From NCBI RefSeq assembly GCF_008373765.1, contig NZ_VUJW01000003.1, positions 310,001 to 374,000 of the forward strand: a stretch of DNA of 64,000 nt. Direction: 5' to 3'. A program made the position numbers and the translations under genes. The notes under the pieces are model-generated. The model worked only from the letters and a program-made list of their open reading frames with translations. It was not told the DNA's origin and did no database searches. Origin of the DNA: Nocardioides antri (GTDB lineage Bacteria > Actinomycetota > Actinomycetes > Propionibacteriales > Nocardioidaceae). Shown here in pieces: positions 29,554 to 38,375 of the stretch. Position 1 is the first letter of the stretch, and each line of letters begins with the position of its first letter.

Positions 29554-31260
29554 TCAGGAGCGGGTGACCTGGATCGTGACGCCGTCGCCGAGGTTGATGA
29601 TCGCGCCCGGCACGAGCTGGACCGCGATGCCCGGCTTGAGGTCCTCGGGGCCGAGGCCCGGCTGGACCAGGACGGTGCCGTTGGTCGACCCCATGTCGGT
29701 GACGACCGCGCTCCCCTGGTCGGCGCCGGTGCCGGGCCGGACCTCGATGTGGGTCGAGGAGATCTCGTGCAGGCGGCTCGGCACGGTGACCAGGTGGGGC
29801 TGCTCGGTCGACGTGAACCGGCGCGCCTCGGGCGCGCGGCCGATCAGGATCACCCGGTCGACGAGCACCTGCTGGCCGTCGCTGATCATCAGCTTGGCGA
29901 CGGCCTCTTCCCCGGCGGGCCCCGGGGCCGGCGGCGGGGCGGGAGCCGGCGGCGGGGGCGGCGTCCCTCCGATCGGCTCCCATGACCCCACCGGCAGCGG
30001 CGGGGGCGGCAGGTCGACCGCCGGTGCGTCCGGGGCCGGCGGCGGCGGGGCGTACGGCGGCGGCGCGACCTCGGTCATCGCGGCGGCCGGCGCGTCGGAC
30101 GGCGGCGCGCCCTCCGTCAGCGGCGCGGACTCGTCGTCGGTCGGCTCGACGTCGGTCGGCTCGACGTCGGTCGGCTCGTCCTCGGAGAAGTCCGGCACGT
30201 CCATCAGCTCGGTCTCCGGGCCCGCCTCGGCGACGGACTGTTCGGACGCCTCGGGGGTGCCCCTCGGCGGGGTCCCTGCCGGCGGGGGCGGGGTGTCCCA
30301 GGGGGTCACCCATCCCGACGGCGCCGGGGCAGGGGGCAGCGGGTCGGTGAGCGGGTCGCCGCCCGCCGGCATCACCACTTCCTGATCGTCGGCAGCTCCC
30401 TCGGCTGCCGGCTCGTCGAAGGGGGCGGGCTCGTCGAGCGGGGCGGGCTCGTCGAGCGGCGCGGGCGCCTCGGCCATCGCGTCCATCGCCTCGTCCGAAG
30501 GAGACGCCTCCGCCATCGCCGACTCGTCCACCAAGGCCCCGTCCACGGGCTCGGCGTCGTCGCACGCCTCCTCGGCCAGAGCCTCGTCAGCCAACGCCTC
30601 GTCAGCCGTCGCCCCGGCCGCGGCTGCACCGAACGCACCGGCGACGACCACGCCCCCGGCATCGGCCTCCGCGGCTTCGGTCCCGAGGCCGACCTCCTTG
30701 GCCTCCTTGGCCTCCTTGGCCTCCTCGGCCTCCTCCACCTCCGGAGCGGCATCGGCGGCGGGCTCCTGCTCGGGCTCGGCGGGCGGTGCGTACGGCGGCC
30801 GGTCGATCCGCGCGACCCGCACCAGTCCGGTGACGATGCCGAAGTCGGTGCCGGCGTGCTCGACGTCGGCGTCGGCCTCGGCGAGCTCGACGGACAGGGC
30901 GGTCACGCCGTCGACGCTCCGCTCGACCCAGGTCCCGCTGGCGTTGCCATCGATCGTGACGTCCTCGCCGTCGGTGGCGAGGGTCGCGCTGACGCCGGAG
31001 CCGCGCAGCAGCACCCGCGTCGGCCCCTCGTCGGTGCTCACCAGCACGAAGGCGGGCAGGCGGCTCAGACCGGAGGCGAGCAGTGCGTCGAGGACCTCGT
31101 CGAACGCGGCGCCGCCGTCGACGAGGGACCAGACGCCGATCACCTGGTCGCGCTGCGACTCGGGCAACAGCACCGTGACGCGCGGCCCGAACGCCGCGAA
31201 CCACGGGCCGGTGCGGTAGGACCAAGCACCTGCTGCGCCGGTTGCGCTCATCGCACTCAT
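29554..31260 (-). CDS. FHA-domain protein with long low-complexity linker
   Basis: 568 residues. An N-terminal domain (1-160, SYRTGPWFAAFGPRVTVLLP) of unknown fold is followed by about 290 residues of Ala/Glu/Pro-rich sequence built from short repeats (EAKEAKEAKE, LDEPAPLDEPAPFDEPA, EPTDVEPTDVEPTDDE). A C-terminal FHA domain (460-568) has ILIGRAPEARRF, HEISSTHIEVRPG and VVTDMGSTNGTVL, which bind phosphothreonine. Its start overlaps the stop of the PP2C gene (ATGA). The pair probably belongs to a Ser/Thr-kinase circuit, but no kinase is in the window. Confidence 0.88.
   Translation of the reverse strand: MSAMSATGAAGAWSYRTGPWFAAFGPRVTVLLPESQRDQVIGVWSLVDGGAAFDEVLDALLASGLSRLPAFVLVSTDEGPTRVLLRGSGVSATLATDGEDVTIDGNASGTWVERSVDGVTALSVELAEADADVEHAGTDFGIVTGLVRVARIDRPPYAPPAEPEQEPAADAAPEVEEAEEAKEAKEAKEVGLGTEAAEADAGGVVVAGAFGAAAAGATADEALADEALAEEACDDAEPVDGALVDESAMAEASPSDEAMDAMAEAPAPLDEPAPLDEPAPFDEPAAEGAADDQEVVMPAGGDPLTDPLPPAPAPSGWVTPWDTPPPPAGTPPRGTPEASEQSVAEAGPETELMDVPDFSEDEPTDVEPTDVEPTDDESAPLTEGAPPSDAPAAAMTEVAPPPYAPPPPAPDAPAVDLPPPPLPVGSWEPIGGTPPPPPAPAPPPAPGPAGEEAVAKLMISDGQQVLVDRVILIGRAPEARRFTSTEQPHLVTVPSRLHEISSTHIEVRPGTGADQGSAVVTDMGSTNGTVLVQPGLGPEDLKPGIAVQLVPGAIINLGDGVTIQVTRS
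30124..30740. repeat. In-frame tandem repeats within the FHA gene
   Basis: Three sets lie in the linker: TCGGTCGGCTCGACG (15 nt, about 2.7 copies, near 30137-30179), an 18-nt unit GGGCGGGCTCGTCGAGCG (near 30405-30465) and a 9-nt unit CCTCCTTGG (three copies, near 30690-30725). All keep the frame, so copy number could vary without breaking the gene. Confidence 0.65.
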
Positions 31261-32063
31261 GGGTGTGCCCCCGTCTCCTGCCTCGAACTCGTCTGCCTGG
31301 CCAATCCCACCACATCGACGATCACCGCGGTCGCGTTGTCACGGCCGCCCGCCGCGACCGCTGCCGCGACCACCGCGTCGGCGGCGGCCCCCGGCTCCTG
31401 GTGCTCGCCCAGGATCCGAGCGATGTCGTCGTGCGCGAGCATTCCGCTCACCCCGTCCGAGCACAACAGGATCCGCCCGGAAACCTCCGCTGGGACGACG
31501 AAGAGATCGGGCCGGTAGCGCACCGGGCCGCCGAGCGCACGGGTGACGATGTGGCTGTCCGGGTGCGTGGCCGCGTCCGCGGCGTCGATGGTCCCGTCGT
31601 CGACCAGCTCCTGCACCAGGCTGTGGTCGACGGTGACCTGGGTGAGCTCGGACCCCGCGAACCGGTAGCCGCGGGAGTCGCCGAGGTTCGCCAGCAGCCA
31701 GTACGGTTCCGCGACGTCGCTCACGAGGACCGCGACGACCGCCGTGGTGCCGGACCCGAAGAGCAGCTCGCCCGCGGCATGGTGGGCGGCGTCGTACGCG
31801 TCGATCCGGGTGTGGACGGCGGCGAGCGTCTCGGCGACGGCGTCGGCCGCTGAGTCGGCGTCGAACCCCTCCTCGGCGAGCCGCGCGAACTCCTCCACGA
31901 CGTAGGCGCTCGCCACCTCCCCGTGGTCGTGGCCGCCCATGCCGTCGGCCACGACGAACACCGGAGGCGCCGCCAGGTGGGCGTCCTCGTTGACCTCGCG
32001 GACCAGTCCGACATCGGTCGCGGCGCCGTACCGCAGGTCGACCCGCGTCACCGCACCACCCAC
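31257..32063 (-). CDS. PP2C-type serine/threonine phosphatase
   Basis: 268 residues. It has the full PP2C motif set: VREVNEDAHL (first metal Asp), VFVVADGMGGHDHGEVAS, LANLGDSRGYRF, LCSDGVSGML and GGRDNATAVIVDV. It is a Mn/Mg-dependent phosphatase opposing Ser/Thr kinases, as PstP does in mycobacteria. No transmembrane segment is seen, so it is cytoplasmic. GTG 32063 is used; GTG 32051 is possible. It is coupled by a 4-nt overlap to the FHA gene and diverges from the helicase-associated gene. Confidence 0.95.
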   Translation of the reverse strand: MGGAVTRVDLRYGAATDVGLVREVNEDAHLAAPPVFVVADGMGGHDHGEVASAYVVEEFARLAEEGFDADSAADAVAETLAAVHTRIDAYDAAHHAAGELLFGSGTTAVVAVLVSDVAEPYWLLANLGDSRGYRFAGSELTQVTVDHSLVQELVDDGTIDAADAATHPDSHIVTRALGGPVRYRPDLFVVPAEVSGRILLCSDGVSGMLAHDDIARILGEHQEPGAAADAVVAAAVAAGGRDNATAVIVDVVGLARQTSSRQETGAHP

Positions 32064-32081
32064 GTCGGTAGCGTGGGTCGG

Positions 32082-34343
32082 GTGGGCAGCGGAGCGTCAG
32101 GGACAGCGGGGCATCGGTCGCTTGCCGACCAGCTCCGGTCCTGGACCGACGAGCAGGTGAGCTTCCTGCTCACCTCGCGCCCGGACCTGGCCACTCCCGC
32201 CCCTCACGACTTCTCTCAGCTGGCGTCGCGCGCCGCGATCAGGAGCTCGATCGCCCGCGCGCTGGACTCGCTCACCCGGGGCGAGCTCTCGGTGCTTGAT
32301 GCCCTGGTCGTCGCCGGCCAAACCGGTGACGCGGAGATCGCGACGATCGTGCACGCGGATGAGGAGTACGTCGTCGCGGCGCTCGCCCGGCTCCGCGCCC
32401 TCGCCCTCGCCTGGGACTCGCCGGAGGGCCTCCGCGCGCTGACCGGGGTGGCCGACTGCCTCACCGGCGGGCCCGAGGCCGGCGTGAGCGGGCTGCGACC
32501 CCGGACGCCGGACGCGCCGCCGCCGGCGGTGGTCGCGGCGCGCCTGGACGAGCTCTCCGACGTCGCGCGCGCGATGCTCGACCACGTCGTCGAGCACGGC
32601 GGGGAGGCGACTGCCGGCACCGTCCGCCGCAACATCCGCCCGGAGGACGCCGCGACGCCCGTCGAGGAACTGCTGTCGCGCGGACTCCTGGTCCCTGCCC
32701 GCGACGAGCTGCTGGTCGTCCCCGGCGAGGTGGGTCTGGCGTTCCGGGGCGGACGTACGACGACCGAGCGCGTGGACCAGCCGCCGTCGCTCGCGACCGC
32801 GGAGCGGCCGGCGCGGCTGACCGAGGGCGCCGCGGCCGGCGCCGCCGCGGAGTTCTGCCGCCGCACCGAGCTGTTGCTCGAGTGGTGGAGCACCCGTCCC
32901 GCCGCCGCGCTGCGGACGGGCGGCCTCGGCGTCCGCGAGCTGAAGGCGGCGGCGGTCCACCTCCACCTCTCCGAGCCGGACACGGCCCTCCTGGTCGAGA
33001 CCGCGTCGGCGGCAGGGCTGATCGCGACGCGGGCGGACGGCGACGGCAACCCGGTCTGGGTGCCGACGGACGCCTTCGACACCTGGCTGGCCGCCGACCT
33101 CGCGTCGCGCTGGGTCACGCTGGCGCGGGCATGGCTCGCCAGCCCGCGGCTGCCCGGCCTGGTGGGCCAGCGGGCCGCCGACGACAAGCCCTGGAACGCG
33201 CTGACCCCGGAGCTGGCGTCCGCGCTCATGCCGGAGACCCGCGCGATGACCCTCGCCGTGCTGGCGGAGGTGCCGCCCGGTCACGCCTTGGCGTCGGGGA
33301 CCGGCCTGCCGTCCCTGGTGGGGCGGCTGGCGTGGCTGCGCCCGCGCCGGCCGCGCTCACGTGCCGACCAGGTGGCGTGGACCATCGCCGAGGCGCGGGC
33401 GCTCGGGGTGACCGGGCTGGACGCGCTGTCGCCGTACGGCCGGGCGCTCATCGCCGGTGACGACCCCACGCCGGTCCTGGCCGCACTCCTGCCCGAGCCC
33501 GTCGACCACGTGCTGATCCAGGCCGACCTCACCGCGGTGGCGCCCGGCCCGCTCGAGTCCGGCATCGCGCGGTCGTTGCAGCTGCTCGCCGACGTCGAGT
33601 CCCGCGGCGCGGCAACGGTCTACCGCTTCAGCGCGCAGTCCGTACGACGCGCGCTCGATGCCGGCTGGACCGCTGCCGAGGTCCACGCCTTCCTGGCGTC
33701 GGTGTCGCGCACGCCCGTCCCGCAACCGCTGAGCTATCTCGTCGACGACGCGGTGCGGACGTTCGGTCAGCTGCGGGTCGGGTACGCCGAGGCCTTCGTC
33801 CGCTCCGACGACGAGGCCGCCCTTGCCGCACTCGCCCACCACCCGAAGGCTCCCGCGCTCGGCCTGCGGCTGCTCGCGCCGACGGTGCTGGTGAGCACCA
33901 CTCCTGTCGACCTGCTGCTCGTCCGACTGCGCGAGCTCGGCGTCTCCCCCGTCGTCGAGGGACCGGACGGCACGGTCCGGGTCGGGCGGATCGACGAGAT
34001 GCGGGCGCGCACCCCGAAGTCCCGCCGTCCGGCGCACGACGATGTGCGGCACGCCGTCCAGGTGGCTGCCGCCGTCCGCTCGCTGCGCGCCGGCGACGCG
34101 GCCGCCCGGGTGCGGCCGGCCGTCGCCGTCTCCCCCGCCGGTGCCCTCTCCGCACTCCGCGACGCCATCGAGCGCCGAGCGGCGGTCGTCATCGGCTTCA
34201 CCGACAACCAGGGCGTGGTCGGCGAGCGGGTCGTCGACCCGATCGCCGTGGAGGGCGGCCAGCTCACCGCGCACGACCGCACCGCCGACGACGTACGGAC
34301 CTTCGCCGTACACCGGATCCAGCGGGTCACCCCGGTCGGGTGA
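32082..34343 (+). CDS. Helicase-associated (XPB/Ssl2 N-terminal-like) protein
   Basis: 753 residues from GTG 32082, which has TAGCGT (32069-32074) 7 nt upstream. GTG 32073 is an alternative. It is mostly helical with repeated winged-helix-like segments (LTRGELSVLDALVVAGQTGD; FCRRTELLLEWWSTRP; GVRELKAAAVHLHLSEPDT), then LIQADLTAVAPGPLESGIAR, which is characteristic of actinobacterial 'helicase C-terminal/XPB-associated' proteins, and a WYL-like ending (AAVVIGFTDNQGVVGERVVD). It lies 34 bp before the XPB gene, a conserved pairing that suggests joint action in DNA repair. The function is not demonstrated. Confidence 0.82.
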   Translation: MGSGASGTAGHRSLADQLRSWTDEQVSFLLTSRPDLATPAPHDFSQLASRAAIRSSIARALDSLTRGELSVLDALVVAGQTGDAEIATIVHADEEYVVAALARLRALALAWDSPEGLRALTGVADCLTGGPEAGVSGLRPRTPDAPPPAVVAARLDELSDVARAMLDHVVEHGGEATAGTVRRNIRPEDAATPVEELLSRGLLVPARDELLVVPGEVGLAFRGGRTTTERVDQPPSLATAERPARLTEGAAAGAAAEFCRRTELLLEWWSTRPAAALRTGGLGVRELKAAAVHLHLSEPDTALLVETASAAGLIATRADGDGNPVWVPTDAFDTWLAADLASRWVTLARAWLASPRLPGLVGQRAADDKPWNALTPELASALMPETRAMTLAVLAEVPPGHALASGTGLPSLVGRLAWLRPRRPRSRADQVAWTIAEARALGVTGLDALSPYGRALIAGDDPTPVLAALLPEPVDHVLIQADLTAVAPGPLESGIARSLQLLADVESRGAATVYRFSAQSVRRALDAGWTAAEVHAFLASVSRTPVPQPLSYLVDDAVRTFGQLRVGYAEAFVRSDDEAALAALAHHPKAPALGLRLLAPTVLVSTTPVDLLLVRLRELGVSPVVEGPDGTVRVGRIDEMRARTPKSRRPAHDDVRHAVQVAAAVRSLRAGDAAARVRPAVAVSPAGALSALRDAIERRAAVVIGFTDNQGVVGERVVDPIAVEGGQLTAHDRTADDVRTFAVHRIQRVTPVG

Positions 34344-34377
34344 GGCCGCAGGGTCATCAGCCCCGTAAACTCGTGCG

Positions 34378-36039
34378 GTGACCGACGGCCCCCTCATCGT
34401 GCAGTCCGACAAGTCGCTGCTGCTCGAGGTGGACCACGAGCTGGCGGCGGAGTGCCGGCGCGCGATCGCGCCGTTCGCGGAGCTGGAGCGGAGCCCCGAG
34501 CACATCCACACCTACCGGCTCACCCCGCTCGGCCTGTGGAACGCGCGCGCGGCCGGGCACGACGCCGAGCAGGTCGTCGACACGCTGCTGACCTACAGCC
34601 GCTACGCGGTGCCCCACAACCTGCTCGTCGACGTCGCGGAGACGATGGCGCGCTACGGCCGGCTCCGGCTCGAGAAGCACCCCGTCCACGGCCTCGTGCT
34701 GGTGAGCACCGACCGCCCGGTGCTCGAGGAGGTGCTCCGCGCCAAGAAGGTCTCCGGGATGTTCGGCGACCGGATCGACGACGACACGGTCGCCGTGCAC
34801 CCCTCCGAGCGCGGCAACCTCAAGCAGGCGCTGCTCAAGCTCGGCTGGCCGGCGGAGGACTTCGCCGGCTACGTCGACGGCGAGGCGCACCCGATCGCCC
34901 TGGCCGAGGACGGTTGGGAGCTGCGGGCCTACCAGGAGGAGGCTGCCGAGTCGTTCTGGCACGGCGGCTCCGGCGTCGTCGTACTCCCCTGCGGCGCGGG
35001 CAAGACCATCGTCGGCGCGGCCGCGATGGCACACGCCGGGGCGACCACGCTGATCCTGGTCACCAACACCGTGAGCGCGCGGCAGTGGAAGGACGAGCTC
35101 GTACGCCGCACGTCCCTGACGCCCGAGGAGATCGGCGAGTACTCCGGAGCGGTCAAGGAGATCCGGCCGGTCACCATCGCGACCTACCAGGTGATGACGA
35201 CCAGGCGGAAGGGCGTCTACCCGCACCTCGAGCTGTTCGACGCGCGCGACTGGGGCCTCATCGTCTACGACGAGGTCCATCTGCTGCCCGCCCCGATCTT
35301 CCGGATGACCGCCGACCTCCAGGCCCGGCGCCGGATCGGGCTCACCGCGACGCTGGTGCGCGAGGACGGCCGCGAGGGCGACGTGTTCTCGCTGATCGGT
35401 CCCAAGCGCTACGACGCCCCGTGGAAGGACATCGAGGCGCAGGGCTGGATCGCGCCGGCCGACTGCGTCGAGGTGCGGGTCACGCTGCCCGACGCGGTGC
35501 GGCTCGCCTACGCGACCGCGGAGCCCGAGGAGCGCTACCGGCTCGCCTCCTGCACCCGGGAGAAGGTGGCCGTCACCCGGGAGCTGGTGACCCGGCACCG
35601 CGGTCAGCCCACCTTGGTGATCGGGCAGTACCTCGAGCAGCTCGAGGAGCTCGCCGAGGAGCTGGACGCCCCGGTCATCACCGGCGCCACGACCGTGCGC
35701 GAGCGGCAGCGCCTCTACGAGGCGTTCCGCCACGGCGAGATCGACCTCCTCGTCGTCTCCAAGGTCGCGAACTTCTCGATCGACCTGCCGTCGGCCGAGG
35801 TCGCGATCCAGGTGTCCGGTTCGTTCGGCTCCCGCCAGGAGGAGGCGCAGCGGCTCGGCCGGCTGCTCCGGCCCGGCGAGCCCGGCCCGGACGGCGAGCG
35901 CAAGGTCGCCCGGTTCTACACCCTCGTCTCCCGCGACACGGTCGACGCGGAGTTCGCCCAGAACCGCCAGCGCTTCCTCGCCGAGCAGGGCTACTCCTAC
36001 CGGATCATCGACGCCGACCAGATCGCGGCGGCCGACTAG
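34378..36039 (+). CDS. DNA repair helicase XPB (bacterial type)
   Basis: 553 residues. A superfamily 2 helicase of the XPB/Rad25 type (3'-5' unwinding). Motif I is VVVLPCGAGKTIVGAAA, motif II is LIVYDEVHLLPAP (DEVH), motif III is RIGLTATLVREDG and motif VI is QRLGRLLRP. RED-like VREDGREGD is also present, as in archaeal XPB. TAAACT (34366-34371) is 6 nt before GTG 34378, so the mRNA is probably leaderless. It overlaps the end of the convergent DUF2087 gene by 4 bp. Confidence 0.94.
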   Translation: MTDGPLIVQSDKSLLLEVDHELAAECRRAIAPFAELERSPEHIHTYRLTPLGLWNARAAGHDAEQVVDTLLTYSRYAVPHNLLVDVAETMARYGRLRLEKHPVHGLVLVSTDRPVLEEVLRAKKVSGMFGDRIDDDTVAVHPSERGNLKQALLKLGWPAEDFAGYVDGEAHPIALAEDGWELRAYQEEAAESFWHGGSGVVVLPCGAGKTIVGAAAMAHAGATTLILVTNTVSARQWKDELVRRTSLTPEEIGEYSGAVKEIRPVTIATYQVMTTRRKGVYPHLELFDARDWGLIVYDEVHLLPAPIFRMTADLQARRRIGLTATLVREDGREGDVFSLIGPKRYDAPWKDIEAQGWIAPADCVEVRVTLPDAVRLAYATAEPEERYRLASCTREKVAVTRELVTRHRGQPTLVIGQYLEQLEELAEELDAPVITGATTVRERQRLYEAFRHGEIDLLVVSKVANFSIDLPSAEVAIQVSGSFGSRQEEAQRLGRLLRPGEPGPDGERKVARFYTLVSRDTVDAEFAQNRQRFLAEQGYSYRIIDADQIAAAD

Positions 36040-36314
36040 ACCTCGACCGTCCCGCCCGACCGCCAGTAGACACCGTTCTCGCGGGTGAGGAACCCGTCGT
36101 CGACGAGGTAGCGCCGCAGCGCCGCGTGGTCGTCGTGCACCTGCTTGAGCACGGCGTCGACCTCGCGCTCGGAGTAGGTCCGGCCGGGCTCGAACCGCTG
36201 GGCGATGTGGTCGAGCACGAACCGCCGCTTCAGGTGCCGGGTCGGCATCGTGTGCAGCCGGCCGTCCGGCGCGAAGAACCGGCGCAGCGTCTCGGCGTCG
36301 TCGACTCCCGTCAT
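36036..36314 (-). CDS. DUF2087 domain protein
   Basis: 92 residues. The whole protein is a DUF2087 unit: LRRFFAPDGRLHTMPTRHLK, RFVLDHIAQRFEPGRTYSER, EREVDAVLKQVHDDHAALRR and YLVDDGFLTRENGVYWRSGG. These are small winged-helix-like proteins sometimes fused to regulators, so DNA binding is possible. ATG 36314 begins 10 bp after the chorismate mutase stop on the same strand, so the two probably form an operon. Its stop overlaps the XPB stop. Confidence 0.88.
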   Translation of the reverse strand: MTGVDDAETLRRFFAPDGRLHTMPTRHLKRRFVLDHIAQRFEPGRTYSEREVDAVLKQVHDDHAALRRYLVDDGFLTRENGVYWRSGGTVEV

Positions 36315-36324
36315 CGCGCGACCG

Positions 36325-36627
36325 TCACTCGTCCAGGAACTGCCGGTGGTTCTGGATCACCTCGGCGATGATCACGTTGAGGAACTTCTCCGCGAAGTGC
36401 GGGTCGAGGCCCGACGTCTCCGAGAGCGCGCGCAGCCGCGCGATCTGCACGGCCTCCCGCGCCGGGTCGGCCGGCGGCATCCCGGCATGAGCCTTGAGCC
36501 GGCCCACCTGCTCGGTGCACTTGAACCGTTCCGCGAGCAGGTGGACGAGTGCGGCATCGAGGTTGTCGATGCTCGCACGCAGTCGGAGCAGTTCCTGGCG
36601 CGCCTCGTCGGGGGTCACGGGACCCAT
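36325..36627 (-). CDS. Chorismate mutase (AroQ type)
   Basis: 100 residues, all alpha-helical. LLRLRASIDNLDAALVHLLA, ERFKCTEQVGRLKAHAGMPP and DPAREAVQIARLRALSETSG match single-domain AroQ enzymes, which convert chorismate to prephenate for Phe/Tyr synthesis. The usual Arg/Lys and Glu/Gln active-site pattern (R14-like, R/K in CTEQVGRLK, final EVIQNHRQF) is present. ATG 36627 is preferred; GTG 36618 would remove three residues, and the longer frame to 36666 enters the neighbour's promoter. Confidence 0.9.
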   Translation of the reverse strand: MGPVTPDEARQELLRLRASIDNLDAALVHLLAERFKCTEQVGRLKAHAGMPPADPAREAVQIARLRALSETSGLDPHFAEKFLNVIIAEVIQNHRQFLDE

Positions 36628-36677
36628 CCTGTCCGACCCCTCCCGCGGGGAGGGCGCATGGGTCACAATCAGGGACG

Positions 36678-37295
36678 ATGGACGACAGACCTCCCGGGGA
36701 GCCCACCCTGACGTGGCCGCTCCCCGACGCGCCCGACCTGCGCGACGCGCTGCACGCGGCGTACGCCGACCCGGCTCGTGGCTACCACGACGTCCGCCAC
36801 CTGGCCGAGGTGATCGACCGGCTCGACGAGCTGGCGGCGGCGGGAGCGACGTACGACCGGACGCCGGTGCTGCTGGCCGCGTGGTTCCACGACGCGGTGT
36901 ACGACGGGGAGCGCGATGCCGAGGAGCGCTCGGCTGCGTGGGCGGAGGACGCGCTGCCCGGCCTGGTGGACGACGCGACCGTCGCCGAGGTCGCGCGCCT
37001 GGTGCGCCTGACCGAGTCGCACCGCCCCGAGGACAACGATCCGAACGGCTGCGCGCTGTCCGACGCGGACCTCGGGATCCTCGCCGCGCCCGAGGAGAGG
37101 TACGACGACTACGCCGCCGCCGTGCGGGCGGAGTACGCCCACCTCAGCGACGACGTGTTCACCGCCGGGCGTGCCGAGGTGCTGCGCGAGCTGATGGCCA
37201 AGCCGCGCCTCTTCCACACGGCCCACGGGCTCGCCCACTGGGAGGACCCGGCCCGGCGCAACATGGAGCGCGAGCTCTCACTGCTCCCTGCGTGA
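36678..37295 (+). CDS. HD-domain phosphohydrolase
   Basis: 205 residues. GYHDVRHLAEVIDRLDEL and LAAWFHDAVYDGERDAEERS give the His...His-Asp metal site of HD proteins, and FHTAHGLAHWEDPARRNMER ends the fold. It is a predicted metal-dependent phosphohydrolase acting on a nucleotide or related compound; the substrate is unknown. CACAAT (36664-36669) lies 8 nt before ATG 36678 and no ribosome site is visible, so it is probably leaderless. The end overlaps the DUF4031 gene by 18 bp. Confidence 0.85.
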   Translation: MDDRPPGEPTLTWPLPDAPDLRDALHAAYADPARGYHDVRHLAEVIDRLDELAAAGATYDRTPVLLAAWFHDAVYDGERDAEERSAAWAEDALPGLVDDATVAEVARLVRLTESHRPEDNDPNGCALSDADLGILAAPEERYDDYAAAVRAEYAHLSDDVFTAGRAEVLRELMAKPRLFHTAHGLAHWEDPARRNMERELSLLPA

Positions 37296-37544
37296 CCTCC
37301 GCCGCCGCAGCCCGGCCCGCCGCAGCCGCGCGACGAGTTCGCGCGAGCTGACCGGGTGGGCGCCGAGGGCGACCACGTCGTCGTAGCGCTCGGACGGGAC
37401 GTCGTAGTGGTCTCGGTCGAACCCGCGCTCCGGGATGCCGGCGCGCCGGGCGAAGTGGTGGAGCTCGTCGTACGACTCGTCGCTGGCGAGGTGCGACCAC
37501 AACCGGCCGTGGCCGGGCGCGTTCGGCGGGTCGATCAGGATCAC
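37278..37544 (-). CDS. DUF4031 domain protein
   Basis: 88 residues. ILIDPPNAPGHGRLWSHLAS and ELHHFARRAGIPERGFDRDH followed by YDVP are the hallmark of DUF4031, a short family common in actinobacteria. Histidine- and aspartate-rich, it may bind a metal, but no activity is known. GTG 37544 has TAGCCT 7 nt upstream on the minus strand, a leaderless start. It is tail to tail with the HD gene. Confidence 0.88.
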   Translation of the reverse strand: MILIDPPNAPGHGRLWSHLASDESYDELHHFARRAGIPERGFDRDHYDVPSERYDDVVALGAHPVSSRELVARLRRAGLRRRRSRREQ

Positions 37545-37562
37545 CCCTCGGAGGCTAGAGGA

Positions 37563-38375
37563 TCAACCGGAGCCGCCCCCGCCACCCCCGTCGAGGTCCC
37601 GGCGGACCAGGTCGACGAGGTCCAGGAGGAGCGTGAGCCGCTGACGCTGCTCCTCGACCCAAGCGGTGACCTCTCCCTTCATCTCCAGGAGCCGGTCGAT
37701 GATCCAGAGCACGCGCTCGATGTCGTCGACGATGTCGGTGACCGCGTCGAAGCCCTTGATCGCGAGCTCGGCGGCGAACGCCGCCCAGCCGGCCGGCCCG
37801 GCGACCCGGCTGAGCAGCTTGCGCACCACCCGCTCGCCGCGCTCGAGCAGCTCCATGACGAGCTCCTCGACCTCGATCGCCAGCCGCTCGCTGTGGTCGG
37901 CGACCAGCTCGAAGAGCGGCGCTGCCTCCGCGACCAGCATCCCGAGACCCCGGGCGACGAGCGCGTGGCCGTTGACCCGCAGCAGGAAGGACGCGGCCGC
38001 GAGCCCACCCCACCGCGGCTCGACGGCGATCGAGAGCACGGTCGCGTTGTCGGCGTAGGTGCCGAGGGCGTCGCGGAACTGCCCGGTGGCGATGGCGTTC
38101 TGCCGGATCCGGCGGTAGTCGCCCGTCAGTGGCATCACCAGCAGCTCCTCGAGGCTGCCCTCGGGCAGCTTCCGCAGCCCGAGGCCCGCCTGGTTGAGGG
38201 CGTCGATCCCCAGGTTGATCGTGTCCCGGATCCCGCACAGCGCCGCGTCGAGCGCCTCGAACCCGTCGTCGTGGTCGCGCGTGTGGCCGCCCAGGTCGGG
38301 GTCGACCAGGTCGAGCGGGCTGGCGTCGAGGAGCCCGGCGCGGCCGGTGACCTGCTCCAGGAAGGACCCGCCCAT
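37563..38375 (-). CDS. WXG-like putative type VII secretion substrate, long partner
   Basis: 270 residues. After an N-terminal segment (SFLEQVTGRAGLLDASPLDL) comes a helical hairpin with GDYRRIRQNAIATGQFRDAL, a loop and EPRWGGLAAASFLLRVNGHA, the W-x-G turn arrangement of WXG100/ESX proteins. The remainder is long amphipathic helices (VEELVMELLERGERVVRKLL, IDRLLEMKGEVTAWVEEQRQ) and a glycine tail. No toxin domain is recognised. ATG 38375 shares a base with the upstream stop (TGATG), so the two genes are translationally coupled. Secretion by an ESX-like system is an inference. Confidence 0.5.
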   Translation of the reverse strand: MGGSFLEQVTGRAGLLDASPLDLVDPDLGGHTRDHDDGFEALDAALCGIRDTINLGIDALNQAGLGLRKLPEGSLEELLVMPLTGDYRRIRQNAIATGQFRDALGTYADNATVLSIAVEPRWGGLAAASFLLRVNGHALVARGLGMLVAEAAPLFELVADHSERLAIEVEELVMELLERGERVVRKLLSRVAGPAGWAAFAAELAIKGFDAVTDIVDDIERVLWIIDRLLEMKGEVTAWVEEQRQRLTLLLDLVDLVRRDLDGGGGGGSG

